From NCBI GenBank assembly GCA_947477655.1, contig CANJTS010000006.1, positions 62,001 through 126,000 of the forward strand: a stretch of DNA of 64,000 nucleotides, written 5' to 3'. A program made the position numbers and the translations under genes. This stretch comes from CAILUG01 sp903844415 (lineage in GTDB: Bacteria; Pseudomonadota; Gammaproteobacteria; Pseudomonadales; Pseudohongiellaceae). The notes below the pieces were generated by a model that saw only the letters and a program-made list of their open reading frames with translations, was not told where the DNA came from and made no database searches. This document shows positions 44,592 through 53,561 of the stretch, piece after piece; within the stretch, counting starts at the first letter, position 1; each line of letters starts with the position of its first letter.

Positions 44592-45182
44592 GGTGTAGCC
44601 CTCGTAAGTAATGGCTGAATCAGGCCAGCTTGGAAACTAATACAGCAATTCTTTATTCATGGACGTTTAATAAATTATTAATGAATTTTTAACCTATAAA
44701 AAATCGGCCCTACTAAATCGACAGCATTGTGCACAAGTCGTAATGTAGCTATCGATATCCTTGGTTCAACTGACTCGAGGCTCTGCACGTTATAGAACGT
44801 TAAGTTGCGCAACCAATATCAAGTCGATTTTTAAATCGCCAAATTAAAGACTAACACAGATTCTATTTTGACCAAGGTCTGGGGGGCATGTTGCTGCATA
44901 TAAATCTCAAGTAACAACTGGGAGCTTAAGCACCGCTCACATCGAGCCCCCACTCAGACACCAACCCTGCAAGAAACGCACCCACGAACGGTGGCGCTCA
45001 AAACACTGCCGATCTACTTTAGACCCTCGGTTATAGCACTGGGCTATTGCTCGGCTTTTGAAAAATTCACACACAAGATTTTTGGATGGAGGGGGGAACA
45101 CTGCTATTATACTTTTCATAATCCATCTCCTAATAAGCTACATCCGGCTGTCAAAGTCAGTTTGTTTTTAAGGATAATATCC
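44592..45182. other. Intergenic region upstream of gmk
   Basis: These 591 bases hold no convincing gene. The left part is AT-rich and probably holds the promoter of the type D gene. A perfect ten-base palindrome GTTGCGCAAC lies at 44804-44813 and a small hairpin CGATTT/AAATCG at 44825-44838. The right part holds the gmk promoter. An open frame joined to gmk from 44991 is not conserved-looking protein and is ignored. Confidence 0.6.
45082..45110 (+). promoter_or_regulatory. Predicted sigma-70 promoter of gmk
   Basis: TTGGAT and an extended -10 TGCTATTAT are spaced 17 bases apart, about 75 bases before the gmk ATG. Confidence 0.5.
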
Positions 45183-45818
45183 ATGCCCCAGGGCAATTTA
45201 TATTTGATCTCAGCCCCTTCGGGAGCAGGTAAAACCTCCTTGGTGAAGGCGTTGTTAAATGCATCTGCACAGGGCAATCCTGATAAGAGCGGGCTGTGTG
45301 TTTCGGTTTCCCATACCACCCGCCCAATGCGCCCAGCCGAAGCAGATGGCATCAATTATCATTTTGTTGATGTGGCAACCTTTAAGGCCATGCAGGAACA
45401 GGGGGATTTTCTAGAACACGCCGAAGTGTTTGGTAATTTTTACGGCACTTCCAAACATTGGGTGAATGAACGGCTCACCCAGGGCTGGGATGTGATTCTG
45501 GAAATCGACTGGCAGGGCGCCGCACAAATCCAAACCTTATTGCCGCAGGCTATCAGTATCTTCATTCTGCCTCCCTCCCGCCGCGCACTGCTAGAACGGC
45601 TGACCAACCGGGGCCAGGACAACGCGGTGGTTATCGCCGAGCGTATGGCCAAAGCAGTGCATGAAATGTCGCATTATCACCAGGCTGATTATTTGGTGAT
45701 AAATGATCGTTTTGAACGGGCATTGGACGATCTGCAATCCATCTTGCGCAGTAGTGGGCTCCGAATAAAGACTCAAATGCAACGAAACCCAGTTTTGCTT
45801 GACGAGTTGCTATCCTGA
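45183..45818 (+). CDS. gmk: Guanylate kinase
   Basis: A 211-residue guanylate kinase, normal length. It phosphorylates GMP to GDP with ATP. The P-loop is SAPSGAGKTSL, and the GMP-binding region has SVSHTTRPMRPAEADGINYHFV, FLEHAEVFGNFYGTS and ILEIDWQGA. I start at 45183 after AAGGATAATATCC, which gives the usual N-terminus (MPQGNLYLISAPSG). rpoZ and spoT follow, the usual gammaproteobacterial order, and the products are linked: GMP/GDP supply and ppGpp metabolism. Confidence 0.97.
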   Translation: MPQGNLYLISAPSGAGKTSLVKALLNASAQGNPDKSGLCVSVSHTTRPMRPAEADGINYHFVDVATFKAMQEQGDFLEHAEVFGNFYGTSKHWVNERLTQGWDVILEIDWQGAAQIQTLLPQAISIFILPPSRRALLERLTNRGQDNAVVIAERMAKAVHEMSHYHQADYLVINDRFERALDDLQSILRSSGLRIKTQMQRNPVLLDELLS

Positions 45819-45834
45819 CGGGGTAAAAAGCGAC

Positions 45835-45840
45835 TATAAT
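45835..45840 (+). promoter_or_regulatory. Candidate -10 element of rpoZ
   Basis: A perfect TATAAT lies 17 bases after the gmk stop codon and about 100 bases before rpoZ. No well-spaced -35 is evident, so the assignment is weak. Confidence 0.35.
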
Positions 45841-45938
45841 CGCCCCCCCTTGAATGGCCCTCGCTGCTCAGTTTGTGCTGCTGCAGGCCAGTTAGGCCGG
45901 CCACAACACCTTGAATAACCCAACTTGCAGGAAATCCT

Positions 45939-46337
45939 ATGGCACGTATCACCGTTGAAGATTGTCTGGAAAATGTTGAAAACCGCTTTGAACTGGTGAT
46001 GATTGCCAGTCGGCGTGCCCGCCAGTTACAAACCGGCGGCAAGGATCCATTGGTACCTTGGGATAATGACAAACCGACCGTGGTTGCCCTGCGCGAAATT
46101 GCCGCCAAACTGATCGACAGGTCCATTCTGAATGAGGCCTACAATGAACCTGCCGAAGAGTTACGCGATTTTGTCGAAGCCGAAGCCTTACGCAAAGCCC
46201 GCCATGAAATCACCATCGAAGAAGCGATGGATGCCGAAATGATCGAAGATGACGAAGCCAAGGCAGAACTTGAAAAAGCCGATGATGGCACTGAAGTAGA
46301 AGAAGCTGAACTGGAAGCCCCTTCCGACGAAGAGTAA
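45939..46337 (+). CDS. rpoZ: RNA polymerase omega subunit with long acidic tail
   Basis: Omega subunit, which helps assemble RNA polymerase and in gammaproteobacteria takes part in the ppGpp-binding site on the core enzyme. The conserved part is at residues 1-70 (MARITVEDCLENVENRFELVMIASRRARQLQTGG, then KPTVVALREIAA). The protein is 132 residues, against about 91 in E. coli. The extra length is a strongly acidic tail rich in Glu, Asp and Ala (about residues 95-132). AGGAAATCCT precedes the start. It lies between gmk and spoT. Confidence 0.96.
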   Translation: MARITVEDCLENVENRFELVMIASRRARQLQTGGKDPLVPWDNDKPTVVALREIAAKLIDRSILNEAYNEPAEELRDFVEAEALRKARHEITIEEAMDAEMIEDDEAKAELEKADDGTEVEEAELEAPSDEE

Positions 46338-46351
46338 GCTGCACTCAACGC

Positions 46352-46376
46352 GAGCAGCCAGGAACCCCTGCTGCTC
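46352..46376. repeat. Hairpin between rpoZ and spoT
   Basis: GAGCAGC and GCTGCTC pair perfectly across an eleven-base centre that itself can pair (AGG/CCT). There is no T-run, so it is more likely an RNA-processing or attenuation structure than a terminator. Confidence 0.45.
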
Positions 46377-46407
46377 CAACTTGAGCGCACTAGCGTAATA
46401 AAGCAAT

Positions 46408-48531
46408 ATGCACGCCACGCAAAGTATCGATGCTCTCGCTACCAACCTAAAGACTTATCTCGAGCCTGCCCAAGTTAATTTGGTCAGGCGCGCTTATTAC
46501 TACGCTCAACAAGCCCACGACGGCCAAAACCGTCACAGCGGCGAAGACTACATTACCCATCCGCTTGCAGTTGCCAACATTTTGGTTGAAATGCACCTGG
46601 ACCATCAGAGCCTGATGGCCGCCATGCTGCACGATGTAATTGAAGATACTGGTTTGACTCGCGATGCCATTGCCGGCCAATTTGGTGAAACTGTGGCCAA
46701 CCTGGTGGACGGGGTCAGCAAACTCAACAAGCTTAATTTCAATACGCAGGCCGAAGTACAGGCCGAAAACTTTCAAAAAATGGCCATGGCCATGGCCAAA
46801 GACATCCGGGTAATTCTGGTGAAGCTGGCCGACCGCCTGCACAACATGCGCACTCTTGATGTTCTGAGCATCGACAAACGTCGCCGTATCGCCAAAGAAA
46901 CCATCGATATTTACGCGCCCATTGCCAACCGACTAGGAATGCACAATATCCGCTTAGAGTTTGAAGAGTTAAGCTTTGGCATGTTGTATCCGATGCGGGC
47001 GCCACTGATTGAAGCTGCAGTAAAAAATGTTACGGGACATCGCAAAGAATTGGTCACACAAGTGCAAGCCGCATTGGTTGCCTGTTTGACGCGTGAGACT
47101 CTGCCCGGCCGCGTTATCGGCCGCGAAAAACACCTCTTCAGTATCTACGAAAAAATGCGCTTGAAACGTATTTCATTTAACGAGATTACCGATGTATTTG
47201 CTTTTCGTATCGTCACCGATCAAGTTGACTCTTGTTATCGCATCCTTGGCGCCGTCCATAGTCTCTACAAGCCAGTGCCAGGAAAGTTTAAGGATTACAT
47301 CGCCATTCCCAAAGTGAATGGTTATCAATCTTTGCACACCACCCTGTTTGGCATGCACGGGGTACCCATTGAAATCCAGATTCGTACCGATGAAATGGAG
47401 GCCATGGCCAACAACGGTATTGCTGCGCACTGGCTCTATAAATCATCCGATGATCGTCCCAACCAAAGTCATATACGTGCACGGCAATGGGTGCAAGACC
47501 TGCTGGAAATGCAGCGACAGGCGGGTAATTCGCTGGAATTTATCGAACACGTCAAGACCGATTTGTTTCCGGATGAAATTTATGTGTTCACGCCCAAAGG
47601 CACCATCATGGAATTACCGGCCGGTTCTACTGCGGTGGACTTTGCTTATGCTGTCCATACCGATGTGGGCAATTCCTGCGTCGCTTGTCGTATCAACCGC
47701 ACGCTGGCTCCTTTAAGCCAGCCTCTACAAAGCGGGCAGACCGTGGAGATTATCGCCTCTGGTACTCAGCCCAATCCAGCCTGGTTAGGTTTTGTTATTA
47801 CCGGCAAAGCACGTAGCAATATTCGTCATTACCTGAAAAACCAGCGGCGTTCAGAAGCTATTTCACTGGGTCGACGTTTGCTCAACAAAACCTTGTCGAG
47901 TTTTGGTTTTCATTTGTCCAACATCCCAAAGGAAAAAGTGGGCGGCTTGCTCGAAGAAACAAACTTTGAAGTTCTAGATGATTTGCTCGAAGACATAGGG
48001 CTTGGCAATCGGATGGCCTTCATTGTGGCCCGCCGACTGATTCCAACCGATGATCACCATTCCCTCGTTACTGATGCAGCAGATAATGCTTCTCTTGCAA
48101 TTCGTGGTACAGAAGGTTTGTTGATGACCTACGCCAAATGTTGCCATCCCTTACCCGGTGATCCGATTGTGGGTTTTTTGAGCAGTGGCCGTGGCATGAT
48201 TGTGCACACAGACGCTTGCAACAACGTGGCGGAATTACGCAACGATCCGAAAAAGTTTGTCGCCCTACGTTGGGATCCCGGCGTGGAAGGTGAGTTCACT
48301 GTGGAGTTGCGCGTGGAAGTCGAACACCAGCGCGGCATTATCGCTACCATTGCCAACGCGGTAACCAGCACCGAAGCCAACATCGAGAAAGTGACAACTA
48401 CTGACCGTGATGCACAATTCAGCATTTTGAACCTGACCCTTACCGTGCGTAACCGGGTGCATCTGGCAAAGGTGATGAAACGGGTCAGGATCATCAAATC
48501 AGTGACCCGAGTGACGCGGGTAAAAAATTAG
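46408..48531 (+). CDS. spoT: Bifunctional (p)ppGpp synthetase/hydrolase
   Basis: A 707-residue Rel/SpoT protein that makes and degrades (p)ppGpp. The N-terminal HD hydrolase domain has RHSGEDYITHPLAVA and LHDVIEDT (His75-Asp76). The synthetase domain shows KFKDYIAIPKVNGYQSLHTT; the basic motif (KFKD) is the type seen in bifunctional SpoT rather than RelA. A TGS domain (about 385-450, IYVFTPKGTIMELPAGSTAVDFAYAVHT) and a C-terminal ACT domain (about 630-705) follow. Both catalytic centres look intact. It lies 70 bases after rpoZ. Confidence 0.96.
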   Translation: MHATQSIDALATNLKTYLEPAQVNLVRRAYYYAQQAHDGQNRHSGEDYITHPLAVANILVEMHLDHQSLMAAMLHDVIEDTGLTRDAIAGQFGETVANLVDGVSKLNKLNFNTQAEVQAENFQKMAMAMAKDIRVILVKLADRLHNMRTLDVLSIDKRRRIAKETIDIYAPIANRLGMHNIRLEFEELSFGMLYPMRAPLIEAAVKNVTGHRKELVTQVQAALVACLTRETLPGRVIGREKHLFSIYEKMRLKRISFNEITDVFAFRIVTDQVDSCYRILGAVHSLYKPVPGKFKDYIAIPKVNGYQSLHTTLFGMHGVPIEIQIRTDEMEAMANNGIAAHWLYKSSDDRPNQSHIRARQWVQDLLEMQRQAGNSLEFIEHVKTDLFPDEIYVFTPKGTIMELPAGSTAVDFAYAVHTDVGNSCVACRINRTLAPLSQPLQSGQTVEIIASGTQPNPAWLGFVITGKARSNIRHYLKNQRRSEAISLGRRLLNKTLSSFGFHLSNIPKEKVGGLLEETNFEVLDDLLEDIGLGNRMAFIVARRLIPTDDHHSLVTDAADNASLAIRGTEGLLMTYAKCCHPLPGDPIVGFLSSGRGMIVHTDACNNVAELRNDPKKFVALRWDPGVEGEFTVELRVEVEHQRGIIATIANAVTSTEANIEKVTTTDRDAQFSILNLTLTVRNRVHLAKVMKRVRIIKSVTRVTRVKN

Positions 48532-48601
48532 TTTTTAATTTGAGACATACGCATCATTTTGTGTCTGAAGTCCCTGTGTGGTCCCCTATGTGGAGTGTTT
48601 T

Positions 48602-50692
48602 ATGAAATTTAACGATTATTGGCCTGCCCTCGTATTTTTCGTTTTAAGCCTTACGTCGACCTTGGCCTGTGCACAAAACAGTTCACCCGCTTTTAATGCT
48701 GCCGATCTTGTTGCCTACCCCACAGATAGCTGGGTAACGAATGGCGGTAATCTTTTTAACCAACGTTATTCTCCTCTCGATCAGATTAACCGCGACAGCA
48801 TTGCCGGGATGAAAGCCGATTGGCGCGTCCATATGAACGGCTCCGGCAGTGGCCCCAACCATTCCGGACAGGCACAACCGTTGTTTTATAACGGCGTGTT
48901 ATTTGTACCAACCGGGGAAAATGATGTGTTTGCCATTGATGTCGAAACTGGCGACAAACGCTGGACTTATCAGGCCAATCTCGATCCGGGTCGCGTCAAT
49001 GTTTGTTGTGGCTGGCTCAGCCGGGGTGTAGGCATGGGTGCCGGCCAAATTTACGTAGGCCAGCTCGATGCCAAACTGGTCGCTTTAAATCAAGACACAG
49101 GCGCCATCAACTGGGAAATTCAGGCTGAAGATCCTTTACTGGGCTACTCCATTACAGCTGCCCCTTTGTATTACAACGGCATGGTCATCGTAGGTTTTGC
49201 TGGTGGTGAGTTGGCCATCAGAGGCCGCATCAAAGCCTATGATGCCAAAGACGGTTCACTACTTTGGACGTTTTATACCATTCCGGCACCCGGCGATTTT
49301 GGTGGCGATACCTGGCCTGCCAACAACGATGCATGGCAAGTGGGCGGTGCTCCCATCTGGCAGACCCCGGCGGTAGACCCAGAGTTAGGCCTGCTCTATT
49401 TCTCCACCGGCAACGCCGGGCCCGACCTCAACGGCTCCAACCGTGCGGGTGACAACTTGTTTACCGTATCGATGGTGGCATTAGATGTAAATACCGGCGC
49501 ATACCGCTGGCACTTCCAACAGGTACATCATGACATTTGGGACTATGACTCTCCCAATCCTGTGGTGCTATTTGATGGGGATGTAAATGGCGTAGCGCGT
49601 AAGGGCATTGCGGAAGTTTCCAAATCTGGTTTTCTCTATATTCTTGACCGTGTTACCGGCTCCCCACTGATTGGCATTGAAGATCGTCCCGTGCCTCAGG
49701 AGCCGCGCAATGCAACCGCCGCCACTCAACCCTATCCCATTGGCGACACTGTAGTGCCTAACGAAATAGATGCAGCTCCCGAAGGCTTTACCTTGGTGAA
49801 CCAAGGCAGAATATTTACGCCTTTTGCCACCGAAGCGGTTTTATACAAACCACTTTCTGGCGTGAACTGGCCGCCATCTGCCTACGATCCTGCGAGCCAT
49901 TTGATGTACATTTGTGCCAACGACCGTATCGGCGGAGCATCTCGCGAAGCAGAAAACTCCGCACCCACCCACACCCAAAGCTGGTTGGGTGGTACGTTTA
50001 ATCTCACCAACATTCCTGCTCGCGGCATGTTTGTTGCGATGGATTTAACTACCCATAAAGTGAAATGGAGCCAGCAGTGGACTGCCAGTTGTTCGGCAGG
50101 CTCCCTTGTTACTGGTGGCGGGGTTATCGTACATGGACGCAACGATGGCCGTGTAGTGGCTCTCGACAAGGATAACGGCAACAAGTTGTGGGAGTTCCAG
50201 ACCGACGCAGGTGTGAATGGCAGCGCCACCACCTTCATGCACAAAGGCATTCAACATATTGCCATCGTTTCTGCCGGCTCGTTGTATTCCACCGGCAAAC
50301 ACGGTGACTCCGTGTGGATGTTTTCGCTGCAGGGAACTATGGAAGAAATCGCCAGTGCTGCACCCGTTGCAGCAAGTGCCGGACTACGACCCTTGGCAGA
50401 AACAATTGCCGGTGCCGTGGTCGAACCTATTACCGGTTATGCCGCCAATCTGGCCAGTGGCAAACAAATCTACACGTCTTTGTGCGCGGCTTGTCATGGC
50501 CCTAACGGTGAAGGCGGTCATCAGGGTGGCATTCCCTTGCTCGACAAAAAACTGGATCTGGGCTTGATCATGACTACGGCCTCTTATGGTCGCAACACTA
50601 TGCCAGCGTTTATGGATGTGTTCAGCAAAGAGCAATTGCAGGATGTGGGCACCTACTTACTGCAAGAAATAATGCCTGCCGCAGCGCAGTAA
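48602..50692 (+). CDS. PQQ-dependent dehydrogenase with C-terminal cytochrome c domain
   Basis: A 696-residue exported quinohemoprotein. Start at 48602 (MKFNDYWPALVFF) with GGAG upstream; the leader ends ACAQ. The eight-bladed PQQ propeller includes a vicinal Cys pair (NVCCGW, Cys135-Cys136), the PQQ-binding region, and HHDIWDYDSPNP with Asp314 (expected catalytic base) and Asp316. The later KSGFLYILDRVTGSPLIGIEDRPVPQ is most like glucose-dehydrogenase-type PQQ enzymes. A cytochrome c domain closes the protein (CAACH, 628-632). It probably oxidises an alcohol or sugar in the periplasm and hands electrons to the respiratory chain. It is not functionally tied to spoT or recG around it. Confidence 0.92.
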   Translation: MKFNDYWPALVFFVLSLTSTLACAQNSSPAFNAADLVAYPTDSWVTNGGNLFNQRYSPLDQINRDSIAGMKADWRVHMNGSGSGPNHSGQAQPLFYNGVLFVPTGENDVFAIDVETGDKRWTYQANLDPGRVNVCCGWLSRGVGMGAGQIYVGQLDAKLVALNQDTGAINWEIQAEDPLLGYSITAAPLYYNGMVIVGFAGGELAIRGRIKAYDAKDGSLLWTFYTIPAPGDFGGDTWPANNDAWQVGGAPIWQTPAVDPELGLLYFSTGNAGPDLNGSNRAGDNLFTVSMVALDVNTGAYRWHFQQVHHDIWDYDSPNPVVLFDGDVNGVARKGIAEVSKSGFLYILDRVTGSPLIGIEDRPVPQEPRNATAATQPYPIGDTVVPNEIDAAPEGFTLVNQGRIFTPFATEAVLYKPLSGVNWPPSAYDPASHLMYICANDRIGGASREAENSAPTHTQSWLGGTFNLTNIPARGMFVAMDLTTHKVKWSQQWTASCSAGSLVTGGGVIVHGRNDGRVVALDKDNGNKLWEFQTDAGVNGSATTFMHKGIQHIAIVSAGSLYSTGKHGDSVWMFSLQGTMEEIASAAPVAASAGLRPLAETIAGAVVEPITGYAANLASGKQIYTSLCAACHGPNGEGGHQGGIPLLDKKLDLGLIMTTASYGRNTMPAFMDVFSKEQLQDVGTYLLQEIMPAAAQ

Positions 50693-50712
50693 AAGGGGTT
50701 GCCACCGCTGGC

Positions 50713-52827
50713 ATGAAAACCGCTGCGCTTATCACATTGGCCACAACACCCTTGGAACTCTTGCCTGTAACTCATCTTAAGGGGGTCGGGCCTAACCTCG
50801 CGGCACGCTTGGTTAAACTGGGCGTTACTACTGTTCTGGATTTGCTTTTTCACATGCCCCTGCGTTATCAGGATCGCACGCAACTGACTCCAATCGGCGC
50901 GCTGCAACATGGCACCGATGTGGTAATCGAGGGACTGATCGTTGGCAGTGCGGTTGTGTTTGGGCGGCGGCGCAGCCTCATGGTTAAAGTGCAGGATGGT
51001 ACCGGGCTTACCAGTTTACGGTTTTTTCATTTCAGCGCAGCGCAAAAAAACTTGCTGATCAACGGTGCGCACATTCGTTGTTTTGGAGAAGTGCGCTGGG
51101 GCAAAGGCGGGGTGGAGATGGTTCATCCTGAATATCTACTGCTGGCAACGCAGGATCCGGTTGCGCTGGCAGATCATCTGACTCCCATCTATCCGGCTAC
51201 CGAAGGTTTGCAACAAAATCGACTGCGTAATCTTTTGACGCAAGTGTTTGCAATGCTGCGCAAAGACGAAACCCTGCCTGATTATTTACCAGCAGCCTTG
51301 TGTCAGCAGTCCGATTTTATGCCACTGCTGGCGGCGTTGGTTTACATTCATCAGCCGCCAGTGGCTGCGTCATTAATGCAATTGGAACGCGGCGAACACC
51401 CCGCGCAGCAACGACTGGTATTTGAAGAGTTGCTCGCTTCTTATTTAAGTTTGCGGCGCTTGCGTGATCAGGCGCAGGCGCAGACTGCACCGGGACTCAG
51501 CAACAAAGGTGACGTATTCCAGTCCCGGTTTTTGCAAGCATTGCCTTTCACTCTCACTGCTGCACAACAACGCGTAAGCCAGGAAATAGCGCGTGATCTC
51601 ACGCGCAGCCAGCCCATGTTACGACTGCTGCAGGGTGATGTGGGTTCGGGCAAAACGCTGGTGGCTGTATTGGCTGCATTGCAAGCGGTCGAAAATGGCT
51701 ATCAAGCGGCACTTATGGCCCCTACTGAAATTCTGGCCGAGCAGCATTTTTTAAACCTCGAGCAATGGTTACAGCCTCTCGGGGTTGGGCTGAGTTTTCT
51801 CAGTGGCAAAATCAAAGGTAAAAAGCGTGCAGGTGTGTTGCAGGATTTAGCGAATGGGCAAACCCAGATCATCGTTGGTACCCATGCCTTGTTTCAGGAG
51901 GGTGTAAATTTTCAAAAGCTGGGCCTTGTAGTGGTAGATGAGCAACATCGCTTTGGCGTACATCAACGCCTTGCCCTGCGCGAAAAAGGCTTTCAGGCTG
52001 GCTCGTATCCGCACCAGCTCATTATGACTGCCACGCCGATCCCGCGTACCTTGACCATGAGCGCCTACGCAGATCTGGACTGCTCGGTTATAGATGAGCT
52101 CCCGCCCGGCCGCACGCCTATCAACACAGTGTTGTTACCCGATTCGCGCCGCCCCGATATTGTGGCGCGTATCAGTCTGGCCTGCGCCCAAGGCCGCCAA
52201 GCATATTGGGTGTGCACACTCATCGAAGAATCAGAAGTTCTGCAGTGCCAAGCCGCAGAAGCAACTTACGCTCAGTTAACTGAGGCGCTGCCACATTTAT
52301 ACATCGGCCTGATTCATGGCCGTATGAAACCCAAAGACAAAGCGGCGGTGATGGCGGCTTTCAAAGCTGGTGCAATACAGCTGCTCGTTGCTACCACCGT
52401 GATCGAAGTAGGGGTTGATGTTAGCAATGCCAGCCTGATGATCATTGAAAACCCCGAACGGTTGGGTCTTGCGCAATTGCATCAATTACGCGGACGAGTA
52501 GGGCGCGGAGTACAAGAAAGTCATTGCCTCTTGCTTTACCAAAACCCCTTGTCCGACGTTGCCAAGTTACGCCTTGGCATCATGCGCGAAAGCAACGATG
52601 GTTTTTATATTGCAGAAAAAGATCTGGAAATACGCGGGCCAGGTGAAATTCTTGGTACCCGCCAAACCGGTCTGATGAATTTCAGAATTGCCGACCTAAT
52701 GCGCGACAGCCATCTACAACCAAAAGTGAAGCTGTGGGCAGAAAAGATTCGCGCCCAACAGCCCGAATTAGTGGAGCCGTTGATACATAGGTGGCTGGCT
52801 AATTCCGAGCAGTATGGCAATGTGTGA
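50713..52827 (+). CDS. recG: ATP-dependent DNA helicase RecG
   Basis: A 704-residue RecG, full length. It remodels stalled replication forks and Holliday junctions. The N-terminal wedge/OB domain includes LKGVGPNLAARLVKLG and VVIEGLIVG. The helicase core has Walker A GDVGSGKT, the DEAH-like box VVDEQHRFGVHQR, motif III TATPIPRTL, and QLRGRVGRG. The C-terminal GTRQTGLMNFRIADLMRD block is characteristic of RecG. It begins 20 bases after the PQQ enzyme stop and converges with the esterase gene; no clear terminator lies between. Confidence 0.97.
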   Translation: MKTAALITLATTPLELLPVTHLKGVGPNLAARLVKLGVTTVLDLLFHMPLRYQDRTQLTPIGALQHGTDVVIEGLIVGSAVVFGRRRSLMVKVQDGTGLTSLRFFHFSAAQKNLLINGAHIRCFGEVRWGKGGVEMVHPEYLLLATQDPVALADHLTPIYPATEGLQQNRLRNLLTQVFAMLRKDETLPDYLPAALCQQSDFMPLLAALVYIHQPPVAASLMQLERGEHPAQQRLVFEELLASYLSLRRLRDQAQAQTAPGLSNKGDVFQSRFLQALPFTLTAAQQRVSQEIARDLTRSQPMLRLLQGDVGSGKTLVAVLAALQAVENGYQAALMAPTEILAEQHFLNLEQWLQPLGVGLSFLSGKIKGKKRAGVLQDLANGQTQIIVGTHALFQEGVNFQKLGLVVVDEQHRFGVHQRLALREKGFQAGSYPHQLIMTATPIPRTLTMSAYADLDCSVIDELPPGRTPINTVLLPDSRRPDIVARISLACAQGRQAYWVCTLIEESEVLQCQAAEATYAQLTEALPHLYIGLIHGRMKPKDKAAVMAAFKAGAIQLLVATTVIEVGVDVSNASLMIIENPERLGLAQLHQLRGRVGRGVQESHCLLLYQNPLSDVAKLRLGIMRESNDGFYIAEKDLEIRGPGEILGTRQTGLMNFRIADLMRDSHLQPKVKLWAEKIRAQQPELVEPLIHRWLANSEQYGNV

Positions 52828-52883
52828 ATTTAGACAAAATTGACTGCAAAACCGCATAAAATATTTGATCTGCCATGCATGTG

Positions 52884-53558
52884 CTACTTGTGCTGTGGGA
52901 CAACAAGTGTGGGTTTCAGAATTGAAAATATCCGCTGCGCCACTATGGCATAACCATCCCCGTTAGGATGAGACCCATCTGCAATCAATAGATCTGCATT
53001 GCCTGCCACACCTGCGCGTAGAGAGGGCATAAGTAACGCGCCTTCTTCAGTAGCAAGTTCTGCGAACAATGATGGGGTCGCCGTGGCAGCAGCTCGGTCT
53101 GCAGGCAAGTTGCGATCCGCCAAAAAAACTTGCGCGCCCGTGCGAACGTAGAGCGCCACCATCTTGCGTAAATTTTCTTTGGTACGCGTTGCAGCAAACT
53201 GATTACCTTGATCATTGCCGCCCAGCGCGATGAGCACAATGCGGGGGCCGAGCCTTAGGCCACGGTCGAGATCCGATAGCGCCATGGCGGTAGTGATACC
53301 ACTACGCCCAAAATTAACAACTCGATAGTTATAACCATTTGCAGTCAGCAACCCCTGTAACTGGGCTGGATACGAAAGAGCAGCAGGGACCCCATAACCG
53401 GCGGTGGTGCTTTCACCAATGGCAAGGATAACCGGCAGGTCATCGGCTGGTTGAGCAATAGCAAGCTTACTTATTGCAATGATGATGGCGCAAACTAACC
53501 AACGAGCGTTAGATAGAGTTGAACTTGCCACCCACAACCACGCAAATAAGTTTCGCAT
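52884..53558 (-). CDS. SGNH-type esterase (TesA-like)
   Basis: A 224-residue exported hydrolase of the SGNH family, like TesA/arylesterase. The leader ends IAQ. Block I reads IGESTTAGYG, with Glu where GDS is usual; the Ser nucleophile is present. Block II is VNFGRSG, block III ALGGND, and block V DGSHPNGDGY supplies Asp and His. It hydrolyses esters or thioesters by family knowledge; the substrate is unknown. It begins three bases after the stop of the dicarboxylate symporter gene, so the two are probably co-transcribed. Confidence 0.9.
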   Translation of the reverse strand: MRNLFAWLWVASSTLSNARWLVCAIIIAISKLAIAQPADDLPVILAIGESTTAGYGVPAALSYPAQLQGLLTANGYNYRVVNFGRSGITTAMALSDLDRGLRLGPRIVLIALGGNDQGNQFAATRTKENLRKMVALYVRTGAQVFLADRNLPADRAAATATPSLFAELATEEGALLMPSLRAGVAGNADLLIADGSHPNGDGYAIVAQRIFSILKPTLVVPQHK

Positions 53559-53561
53559 ACT

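Noticed and set aside
44991..45182. 64-codon extension of gmk
   Set aside because: It has no family similarity, contains the predicted promoter, and the AAGGA site before 45183 gives the normal start.
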